DNA of 44,327 nucleotides from an uncultured Ruminococcus sp. GTDB taxonomy: Bacteria > Bacillota > Clostridia > Monoglobales > Monoglobaceae. The position numbers were made by a program, and so were the translations under genes. The notes under the pieces were generated by a model. It was not told the origin of the DNA, did no database searches, and saw only the letters and a program-made list of their open reading frames with translations. The stretch is from the NCBI GenBank assembly GCA_902766745.1, contig CACXES010000069.1:1-44327 (forward strand), read 5' to 3'. Position 1 is the first letter of the stretch. Each line of letters begins with the position of its first letter. Below are positions 1-7,279 of the stretch, piece by piece.

Positions 1-40
1 TCTCCGCTTACTTCGCACAACAGCATCGTACAAATTATAA

Positions 41-271
41 ATCCGAAATAATTTTATTGAATAATTGCCCTGCGCCCTCGTCGCCACCTGCTCCGCTTGC
101 TTGATGCTCGTTTATTCGCATCGTCGCCTGCTCCGCTGTGTCTCCTCTTCCCAAAAAACATCGGGTACAACCCTCCGTTTTTCGGGAACCCTACTGCCCG
201 ACTGCAACGAAAAAATTATTTCGGATTTTTTGGAAGGTTATCCACAATTTTGCGTTTTCACATTTTACAAT
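41..271 (+). repeat. Interspersed repeat, left copy of the window-edge inverted pair
   Basis: Bases 52-271 match the reverse complement of 44107-44327 with few mismatches and one single-base indel in an A-run. Inside lie 15-base inverted repeats (41-55 and 212-226, ATCCGAAATAATTTT and its complement), like the ends of a MITE, but the homology runs past the right arm to about 271. A perfect DnaA-box sequence TTATCCACA is at 238-246. Open frames crossing it (arginine/serine/leucine rich) occur in both copies and look like translated repeat rather than genes. No gene is visible from 1 to 306. Confidence 0.85.
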
Positions 272-306
272 TATTTAGTTTGATATTTAATTGCTGCGGG
301 TGCATA

Positions 307-1809
307 TTACTTGTATTTTTTTCTGAATTCGGTCGGGGTTAGACTTACATATTTCCCGAAAACCTTACAGAAGTATTTTGAGTCGTTAAAGCCGCAGCTG
401 TCGGCTATCTGTGCGATGTGCAGATTTGTTTCAAGCAGCATTTTTTTGGATGCCTCGATACGGAGGTTGTTTACATAGTTATTTATTGTCTTTCCGGTAG
501 AGGACTTAAACATTCCGCACAGATAATTTGCATTGACATTGCAATGCTGAGCAATGTCGATAATCGACAGATTGGAATTCGAGTAATTCTTTTCTATATA
601 GTAGAGTGCTGTCTTTACGGGGCCGTTATGATCCGAATTTTTCAGAAGTTGTTCAATACGGTCAAGCGTCGATGCGATATGGTTGTTTAAATCGTCCAGA
701 AACTGCGCTTCGTAGATATTAAAGGTGCTTGTATAAAGAGAAAATTCGTCGTTATACGGCATAAAATAGTTTTTAAAAAATACATGAATATTTTCAAAAA
801 TTGTATAGTAAATTTTCTTTGCGGCAGCACTTAAAACAGAATTGCTTTTATACAGCGACTGATAAAGTGAGCTTATAATCATATGCGCCTTGGCGAAATC
901 CTCTTCGGAAAGGCTTGCGTATAGCTGCTGAGCCGTCTCGTTTGTGTCAGGTGTGGACTGCCGAATGCCTTCCGTGAAGCATACGGGAGTGTTCGGCGGA
1001 TAAAAGAAGGCATTGTCTAATGCACATACGGCATTTTCGTATGAGATATAAATTTTTTTGCTTTTATCTACGCAGTTGCCGATTGCAAATTTATATTTTT
1101 CATCGGCAGCGACAGAAAGCAAATCATAGAATATTTTTTCGATATTGGAACTGATGTTCTTATCGCTGCCTGCAAATAAAAGCTCTATGTTACCGTTATT
1201 TTTAAATCGTGATAATACGTCTGTGCCGAAGCGTGCGGCTCTCTCTCGGATAATCTGAATTATATCCGCCTCGTATTCGGTACAGGGTGCAATAATTGCC
1301 GCCGTGAAAAACCTTTTACTGAGAATCTTCCGAAGCTGCTCCGGGAGAGAGTCTGTATCGATTGAGTGGTTTCTGAACAGCGCTTCAAGTAATTTGATGC
1401 TGTGCTCATTTTGATTTTGATATGGCTTTCCGGTTTCGGATATTTCGCCTATTGCTTTATGCATTGCTTTTGTAAATTCTTCGGGGTCAAGGGGCTTTTC
1501 GATATAGTCAATCACGCTCAGCTTAATGGCGGCCTTAAGATATTCCTTGTCGGAATAGCCGCTCAAAAACAGAACCTTACAGCCGGGATATAGCTGCAAA
1601 ACCCGTTGTGCAAGCTCCGTTCCGAGCATTCTGGGCATACGGATATCCGTTATCAGAATGTGGATTTGCTGCTCCTTGGCTTTCCGAAGTGCATCAGCCC
1701 CGTTTATCGCTTCGATAATACAGCTCTCGGGAATTTCCATGCGAAGAAGCTCGCCCATTATTTGCTTTCTCGAAAATTCTTCATCATCGGTAATCAGAAT
1801 CCTTATCAT
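307..1809 (-). CDS. YesN-type response regulator, AraC-family output
   Basis: Cytoplasmic two-component response regulator of 500 residues. Residues 1-120 form a receiver domain: acidic pair DDE at 8-10, phospho-acceptor D55 in ITDIRMP, and a conserved lysine in EKPLDP. A middle region of about 270 residues is typical of YesN-like proteins. Residues about 400-500 are an AraC-type double helix-turn-helix ending PTEFRKKY. The start ATG lies inside the kinase gene upstream (26-base overlap), so the two are cotranscribed and probably translationally coupled. By family knowledge such regulators activate carbohydrate uptake operons; the divergent LplABC-like operon at 3867 is the obvious target (inference). 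No terminator is seen before the left repeat. Confidence 0.92.
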   Translation of the reverse strand: MIRILITDDEEFSRKQIMGELLRMEIPESCIIEAINGADALRKAKEQQIHILITDIRMPRMLGTELAQRVLQLYPGCKVLFLSGYSDKEYLKAAIKLSVIDYIEKPLDPEEFTKAMHKAIGEISETGKPYQNQNEHSIKLLEALFRNHSIDTDSLPEQLRKILSKRFFTAAIIAPCTEYEADIIQIIRERAARFGTDVLSRFKNNGNIELLFAGSDKNISSNIEKIFYDLLSVAADEKYKFAIGNCVDKSKKIYISYENAVCALDNAFFYPPNTPVCFTEGIRQSTPDTNETAQQLYASLSEEDFAKAHMIISSLYQSLYKSNSVLSAAAKKIYYTIFENIHVFFKNYFMPYNDEFSLYTSTFNIYEAQFLDDLNNHIASTLDRIEQLLKNSDHNGPVKTALYYIEKNYSNSNLSIIDIAQHCNVNANYLCGMFKSSTGKTINNYVNNLRIEASKKMLLETNLHIAQIADSCGFNDSKYFCKVFGKYVSLTPTEFRKKYK

Positions 1810-3532
1810 ATAGCTTTACTCCTTTGGCTTTTATGGTAACACATGTATACTCGTTTTCTTTGCTTTCAAAAGTGATGCCGCACTCGCTGCCCAAAAACAG
1901 CTTCAGTCTTCTGTCTGTGTTCACAATGCCTACGCTTTGCGTAGTTTCGCTGAAAATTTCTTTCATTCTGTCCTCCGAAATGCCTACGCCGTCGTCAGTA
2001 ACATAAAGATAGAGGTAGTCGCCTTCGTCCTTTGCCGTAAGTATAATTGTGCCGACAGGGTTTTCCTTTTCGAGTATTCCGTGGTACATTGCGTTTTCAA
2101 CAATCGGCTGAAGAGTTATCTTGGGAATGCAATAGTCCATAAAAGCTTCGGGTATATCAATCTTCAGCGTAAATGCGTTGTTGTGCTTAAGGTTCTCTAT
2201 TGCGGTATAATACTTGATATGATTTATTTCGGATTCAAGCCGTACAAGATCGTTTTTATTGTGCAGGCTTATCCGATAAAATTTCGACAGGTTCCTGATC
2301 AGGAACACAACATCGTCAGGCTTGTTTTCTTTTGCAAAGTGTTGAATCGCATCAAGTGTATTGTATAGAAAGTGCGGCTTGATTTGCATCTGCAGAAGAC
2401 TCAGCTCATGCTTCTTTATTGTTTCCGCATAGCTGTTATTGTATTGTACAAGCCGGGTAATGCTGTTGACCATATTATTATAGGTATTTACGGCTTCGTC
2501 AAGCTCGTTGTTGCCGTTTTCTCGGGGGTCGATCGTTTTGAATTCACCGAGATTCGACATTTTCATGGCAATTATAAGCTCGTCGAGGGTTTTGATAATC
2601 GGGCCGCTTATTCGATGTACGAGAACAAATGAGACCATCGATATAAGGATAAGGATGCCCAAAAGGATTGTACACATAAAGTATATGGTCTTGTATATAT
2701 TATCTTTGCTTTGCAGAACTATCACGCTGTAGCGAGAGCCCCTCTGCGTACTTTTGGAGGCAAAGAAGCTTTTCTTATCAAGCTTGATTGAGGAGGGCTC
2801 GTTCGGAGAGATGCTTGAAAAAGCCGGTATTGCCTCCTCGCCGTATTCCTTGCCGGATAGTGAAAAAACAACATCACCTTTTTCGTTTAATAGGATACTC
2901 TCTTCATTTTCCATTACACAGTTTTGCAGAATTTCTATCAGATGAGAGATTTCGGTCGAGATTTTCAGATATCCGACGGGTTCGCTCAGATTATATGGGT
3001 TGTAGAGTGTATTCACAATACAAAAGTAGGAAATATCATCCTCGGTTTCGGTAAAATAGCAGAATTTATTTGGATTTATCCGTAAATTCTCGAACCAAGC
3101 TTGAGTATTGATTTTACTGATTGGTGCCGTTTTTAGGTTGTCGTATATGACAATATCGCCTCGTGTGGGGTAGAGCGTGAAGGATACAGGGATATTGCAG
3201 CTCATAAGTATCATATTCAGGGTTTGTGAAATATGGGTATAATTCCCCTGCATATCAAAAATTGTCTGTTCGTCTTTATCGGACAATACCGTTGCAATGT
3301 CGGTGCTGTAGCTGGCAGAGTGCACATAATTTTCCATTAAATCTATATAACTCACAAGATTGGACACGGTGATGTCAGAGGAATATCGCATATTTGTTTC
3401 CGTGGTTTTTATGGTCTTTATTATAAAATAGGTAGTAGAAATAGCAAAGAACGAGATCAGCACGATAACGGTCAGTGCGATCTGCGACATATAAAGCTTA
3501 TGCTTTATGCTTGATTTTTTTGTAGAGCGCAT
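1784..3532 (-). CDS. YesM-type sensor histidine kinase
   Basis: Membrane histidine kinase, 582 residues. Transmembrane segment 1 is about residues 16-40, followed by an extracellular sensor of about 240 residues (Cache-like by family, not proven), transmembrane segment 2 at about 283-306 and a HAMP linker. The His_kinase region has H387 in KPHFLYNTLD, the family signature. The ATPase domain has N480 in VENAMYHG and the G box DDGVG at 513-517. It ends overlapping the response-regulator start. A GGAG-type ribosome site precedes the ATG. It probably senses a glycan, or a sugar-loaded binding protein, and phosphorylates the partner at D55 (inference). The promoter was not confidently located in the 334-base gap upstream. 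Confidence 0.93.
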   Translation of the reverse strand: MRSTKKSSIKHKLYMSQIALTVIVLISFFAISTTYFIIKTIKTTETNMRYSSDITVSNLVSYIDLMENYVHSASYSTDIATVLSDKDEQTIFDMQGNYTHISQTLNMILMSCNIPVSFTLYPTRGDIVIYDNLKTAPISKINTQAWFENLRINPNKFCYFTETEDDISYFCIVNTLYNPYNLSEPVGYLKISTEISHLIEILQNCVMENEESILLNEKGDVVFSLSGKEYGEEAIPAFSSISPNEPSSIKLDKKSFFASKSTQRGSRYSVIVLQSKDNIYKTIYFMCTILLGILILISMVSFVLVHRISGPIIKTLDELIIAMKMSNLGEFKTIDPRENGNNELDEAVNTYNNMVNSITRLVQYNNSYAETIKKHELSLLQMQIKPHFLYNTLDAIQHFAKENKPDDVVFLIRNLSKFYRISLHNKNDLVRLESEINHIKYYTAIENLKHNNAFTLKIDIPEAFMDYCIPKITLQPIVENAMYHGILEKENPVGTIILTAKDEGDYLYLYVTDDGVGISEDRMKEIFSETTQSVGIVNTDRRLKLFLGSECGITFESKENEYTCVTIKAKGVKLYDKDSDYR

Positions 3533-3601
3533 ATAAAAGTCTCCATTCGTAAGGGGCTGATATTTATGTATAAATTACACTAATATATTTACATACTTAA
3601 T

Positions 3602-3724
3602 TTAGATCGGAGCAACGCAGAGCGATAGCCGGTCAGGGGTTCGGCGGGAGATAAAGCTTCCGCCGAAATTCCGAATCGGAATCCGCCGCCTAAGCGGCGG
3701 GTGACATCTACACTTAGATTATAA
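3602..3724 (+). repeat. Structured interspersed repeat, copy A
   Basis: Element with three stem-loops: CGGCGG/CCGCCG at 3642-3665, ATTCCGAATCGGAAT at 3668-3682, and a 7-bp stem with a CTAA loop at 3683-3700. Bases 3631-3724 match 27132-27225 in the same orientation at 84 of 94 positions without gaps. The outer ends (TTTAGATCGGAGCA at left, CATCTACACTTAGATT at right) recur, inverted, at 43875-43955. It fills much of the 3533-3866 gap and contains no reading frame of note. Confidence 0.85.
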
Positions 3725-3782
3725 TTTGTTTTTTTAAGTGTGTCAAGAGTGTTTTTGCCGAGAAAATATATTTACACCGGAT

Positions 3783-3797
3783 GTGAGAAATTCCCAC
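3783..3797. promoter_or_regulatory. Candidate operator palindrome at the surface-operon promoter
   Basis: GTGAGAAATTCCCAC is an imperfect palindrome (6 of 7 pairs) ending exactly where the -35 element begins. A binding site here could serve an activator or a repressor. Assignment to the YesN-type regulator is only positional. Confidence 0.4.
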
Positions 3798-3826
3798 TTT
3801 ACTTTAATGTAAACCGATGATATATT
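3798..3826 (+). promoter_or_regulatory. Sigma-A-like promoter of the surface operon
   Basis: TTTACT (3798-3803), a 17-base spacer and TATATT (3821-3826) lie 40 bases before the first start codon. A strong GGGAGG ribosome site follows at about 3851. No other convincing promoter appears before 20260, so this one probably drives all nine genes. Confidence 0.65.
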
Positions 3827-3866
3827 TAAAATATAAGAAAATATATGAAATGGGAGGAATCATTTT

Positions 3867-5360
3867 ATGAAATTATTTAAACGAGTTGCACTTGTGGTTT
3901 TAGCGGTTATGTTGGCGGCGAGTATGGTAGGCTGCGGCGGAGATGAAAAGAATGCATCAACGGATATTACAAAGCTTAAGATGATACTTGTGGGCGAAAA
4001 GCCGGCGTTGTACGATGAGATTTACGGTAAAATCAATGAGATGCTCCGAGAGGACATAGGCGCAGAGGTTGAAGTTGAATACTATAATTTCTCGGATCTT
4101 AACCAAAAGTATTCGCTGCTGTTTTCAACGGGTGAAAACTTTGATATAGTTTTTGCCGCAAACTGGGTTAGCTATAACCAGCAGGCATCGAAAAACAGCT
4201 TTATGGAAATCACCGATGATATGCTGAAAAAGAATGCTCCAAAAACCTACGAGACCCTGACCGAAACACAGAAAAACGAAGCAAAGGTAAACGGAAAGAT
4301 GTATATGATCCCGAATACCGCTCTGGAGTACAGTGATGTTGTTGCGTTGATTCGAGGCGACCTGAGAGAAAAGTACGGTATGGCGCCATTGGAAACGGCT
4401 GACGATTTTGAGAAGTATCTTGAAAACGTGGCACAAAATGACAAGGGCATCACACCGTTGGTTAACCTTGCGGCGATGAGCTTCTGGGACAGCAATGAAA
4501 GTAAAACTACCAGACTTGCGATACCGAAGGGAACAGAGCTCAGCTATGACGTTGTTGCGGATAAGTTTGAAAAGAGAGATTTTCAGGATTACTACAGAGC
4601 ACAGGTTAAAAAGACAAGAGAATTTGTGGACAAGGGAATCATTCCCTCGGACATTGTTGCCAACAAGACTCTTGACAATATGTTTGAGAACGGAAAGGCT
4701 GCTACATATGTAAAGAATCTTGAAACCTCATCGGCAATGGCGAAGAAGCTGAGAGCGGCACATCCGGAATGGAAAATTGAGATATGTGATTTTTCACAGG
4801 GGATTCCCAAGGTGGCGAACACAGCCATTGCAAACGGACTTGCACTGAACAGAACCACCAAGAATGCGGATAAGGCACTGCAGTTTATCGAGCTTCTGAG
4901 AAATGATGAAAGATACTTTAACTTAACTTGGTACGGAATAGAGGGCGAGCATTGGAAGGCCGGCGAAAATAATACTTATACTTCGCTTAATGCTCAGCTT
5001 CCCAAGGAACGCCGGTACGAGCCGGGGTGTGTATGGGGCTGGAAAAACCAGGCTATGCTGAAGACCGACACAACGGATATTCCCGAGAAGAAGGAAATCC
5101 TGGAGCGGTGGAAGACAGAAACCGTATCAAGCGGCATTCACGGCTTTGTATTTGACGATACAAACGTAAAGACCGAGATGACTTCTATAGCGTCTGTTGC
5201 TTCTCAGTACGGCGGTCCGCTGTACAACGGTATGGTAGAGAGCGATAAAATAGATGAGTCACTCAAAACCTACGAGGAGAAGCTGACGCAGGCGGGCATT
5301 GATAAGGTTTACGAGGAAACGCAGAAGCAGTATCTTGAGTACAAGAACTCTATAAAATAA
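3867..5360 (+). CDS. LplA-like sugar-binding lipoprotein (family 1 with DUF3502-like tail)
   Basis: Extracellular solute-binding lipoprotein, 497 residues, of a carbohydrate ABC importer. The signal peptide ends in a lipobox SMVGC with the lipidated cysteine at C23. The middle is a typical periplasmic-binding type 2 fold. The C-terminus, with GFVFDDTNVKTE and SQYGGPLYNG, matches the DUF3502 tail of LplA-like proteins. First gene of the operon, with GGGAGG 10 bases before the ATG. The two permease genes follow at 18-base and 17-base gaps. The ligand is unknown; the family takes complex oligosaccharides. No frameshift or truncation is seen. Confidence 0.93.
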   Translation: MKLFKRVALVVLAVMLAASMVGCGGDEKNASTDITKLKMILVGEKPALYDEIYGKINEMLREDIGAEVEVEYYNFSDLNQKYSLLFSTGENFDIVFAANWVSYNQQASKNSFMEITDDMLKKNAPKTYETLTETQKNEAKVNGKMYMIPNTALEYSDVVALIRGDLREKYGMAPLETADDFEKYLENVAQNDKGITPLVNLAAMSFWDSNESKTTRLAIPKGTELSYDVVADKFEKRDFQDYYRAQVKKTREFVDKGIIPSDIVANKTLDNMFENGKAATYVKNLETSSAMAKKLRAAHPEWKIEICDFSQGIPKVANTAIANGLALNRTTKNADKALQFIELLRNDERYFNLTWYGIEGEHWKAGENNTYTSLNAQLPKERRYEPGCVWGWKNQAMLKTDTTDIPEKKEILERWKTETVSSGIHGFVFDDTNVKTEMTSIASVASQYGGPLYNGMVESDKIDESLKTYEEKLTQAGIDKVYEETQKQYLEYKNSIK

Positions 5361-5378
5361 ATTCAGGCAGGGATAAAA

Positions 5379-6341
5379 ATGAAAAAAGCTAAAATAGTTG
5401 TAGGGCCGAACGGCACGCTGCAAAAGAAATCGACATTATTGGGAATGGTTTTAAAGCATAAGATATTGCTTTTGATGATTGCACCGGCATTGCTTTACTA
5501 TATAGTATTCTCATATCTTCCGATGTTCGGCGTGGTACTTGCGTTTAAGGAATATGACTACGCACTGGGAATAATTAAAAGTCCGTTTGTAGGGCTTGAG
5601 AACTTCAAGTTCTTCTTTAAAAGCGGTCAGGCGTTTACGGTTACGAGAAACACGTTTTTATATAATGTGGTTTTCATCTTGCTCGGCAATGTTATGCAGC
5701 TTATAGTGGCGGTGTTATTCACAGAAATCGGAAGCAAAAGAATAAGAAAAACCGCACAGACCTGTATATTTTTCCCTTACTTCATTTCGTGGGTAGTGGT
5801 AGGAGCGTTTGTATACAATGTTTTCAGCTCTGATTACGGTATGATAAACTCTCTCCTCAAGTCTGTTTCGCATGAACCGATTAATTTCTACAGCGAACCG
5901 AAGTATTGGCCGTTCATAATCGTTGTGCTTGATATCTGGAAGGGCTTGGGCTACGGCTCGGTTGTATATATGGCAACAATCACCGGAATAGACACCTCGA
6001 TATATGAGGCGGCAGAAATCGACGGGGCAAGTATTCTTAAAAGAATATGGTATATTACACTGCCGTCGCTGAAGCCTACTGTGATTACCCTTATCCTGCT
6101 CGGCCTGGGCAGAGTTTTCAGAGGTAATATGACGATGTTCTACAGCCTTATCGGAAATAACGGACTTTTGTATAACTACACTGATGTAATAGATACATTT
6201 ACGTTCAGAACCCTGTTATTTTCCAATGATGTCGGAATGTCGGCTGCGGTAGGGTTTTATCAGTCCGTACTCTGCTTTGCATTTATAATGCTTGCAAACG
6301 CAGTTGTGAAAAAAATTGACAGTGACAGTGCATTGTTTTAA
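5379..6341 (+). CDS. LplB-like sugar ABC permease
   Basis: Inner-membrane permease of 320 residues with about six transmembrane segments, starting with one at residues 28-50. The cytoplasmic EAA loop reads EAAEIDGASILKRIW and is followed by ITLPSLKP, the hallmark of the binding-protein-dependent permease family. It pairs with the next gene as a heterodimer and receives substrate from the lipoprotein encoded upstream. The MalK/MsmK-type ATPase it needs is not encoded in the window, which is usual for this family in Bacillota, where one ATPase serves many importers. Confidence 0.93.
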   Translation: MKKAKIVVGPNGTLQKKSTLLGMVLKHKILLLMIAPALLYYIVFSYLPMFGVVLAFKEYDYALGIIKSPFVGLENFKFFFKSGQAFTVTRNTFLYNVVFILLGNVMQLIVAVLFTEIGSKRIRKTAQTCIFFPYFISWVVVGAFVYNVFSSDYGMINSLLKSVSHEPINFYSEPKYWPFIIVVLDIWKGLGYGSVVYMATITGIDTSIYEAAEIDGASILKRIWYITLPSLKPTVITLILLGLGRVFRGNMTMFYSLIGNNGLLYNYTDVIDTFTFRTLLFSNDVGMSAAVGFYQSVLCFAFIMLANAVVKKIDSDSALF

Positions 6342-6358
6342 GCAGTCAGGAGAGTAAA

Positions 6359-7261
6359 ATGAATAGTAAATTTAATAAAAAACCGATTGATTACAAAGTA
6401 TTTATAATAGTTGCGTACATATTTGTGGTAATAGTATCGCTGTGCGGAGTTGTGCCGTTTATCGTAATGCTCTCCGGCTCGTTCACATCGGAGGCACGGA
6501 TCATTAATTACGGCTACTCGCTCTTCCCGAAGGATTTTTCTGTCGACGCATACAAAATGCTGTTTCAGAATATTGACAGAATAATCAATTCCTACGGGCT
6601 TACGATTTTTATTACACTGGCAGGAACACTTCTTGGCTTGATGTTTATGTCAATGGCGGCATACGTTCTTCAGCGCAAGGATTTTCCGTGGAGAAATAAG
6701 CTTTCGTACTTTATATACTTTACCACGCTTTTCAACGGCGGACTTACGCCCTGGTATATGCTTATGATGAAAATGGGTATGAAGAACAATATTCTGGCAC
6801 TTATCATACCGCATTTGTTTACGGTTTTTCATATTCTTATTATAAGAAACTATATGAACGGACTCCCGTACGAGATTACGGAGTCTGCAAAGGTAGACGG
6901 TGCGAATGATTTTGTAATTTTTGTAAAGCTTATATTGCCGATGTCAAAGCCGGTGCTTGCAACAATCGCTCTTTTCACGGGGCTTGCAATATGGAATGAG
7001 TGGTATAACTGTATGCTGTTCATGAGCAATGAAAAGCTTTATACACTTCAATATTACCTATATAACATGCTTAACAATGCCACGGCGATGAAGGAGTTTA
7101 CTAACGGAACCGGTGCGAATATTTTGGCAGGTGCCGACCTTCCCACGGAGAGCGCAAAGCTTGCTATGGCGATGCTTGCGACCGGACCGATATTGCTGCT
7201 CTATCCCTTTATCCAGAAATACTTCGTTAAGGGTATTACGATAGGGGCGGTTAAGGGCTGA
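6359..7261 (+). CDS. YtcP-like sugar ABC permease
   Basis: Second permease, 300 residues, MalG/YtcP type with about six transmembrane segments. The EAA motif reads ESAKVDGANDFVIFVK followed by LPMSKP. The C-terminus, QKYFVKGITIGAVKG, is the conserved ending of the family. A ribosome site AGGAGAG lies just before the ATG. It sits 17 bases after its partner permease and 18 bases before the first large secreted protein, so import and surface functions share a transcript. Confidence 0.93.
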   Translation: MNSKFNKKPIDYKVFIIVAYIFVVIVSLCGVVPFIVMLSGSFTSEARIINYGYSLFPKDFSVDAYKMLFQNIDRIINSYGLTIFITLAGTLLGLMFMSMAAYVLQRKDFPWRNKLSYFIYFTTLFNGGLTPWYMLMMKMGMKNNILALIIPHLFTVFHILIIRNYMNGLPYEITESAKVDGANDFVIFVKLILPMSKPVLATIALFTGLAIWNEWYNCMLFMSNEKLYTLQYYLYNMLNNATAMKEFTNGTGANILAGADLPTESAKLAMAMLATGPILLLYPFIQKYFVKGITIGAVKG

Positions 7262-7279
7262 GAGATATGGAGGCAGAAT

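Noticed and set aside
65-342. Open frames of 72 and 81 codons at the left edge, with near-identical frames of 93 and 113 codons at the right edge (minus strand)
   Set aside because: They are the same frames in inverted repeat copies, begin and end with the repeat, and have no ribosome site or protein-like composition.
3721-3726. TATAAT at the right end of repeat copy A as a promoter for the surface operon
   Set aside because: No -35-like element at 16-18 bases upstream (GTGACA is only 13 away), and a better promoter lies at 3798-3826.
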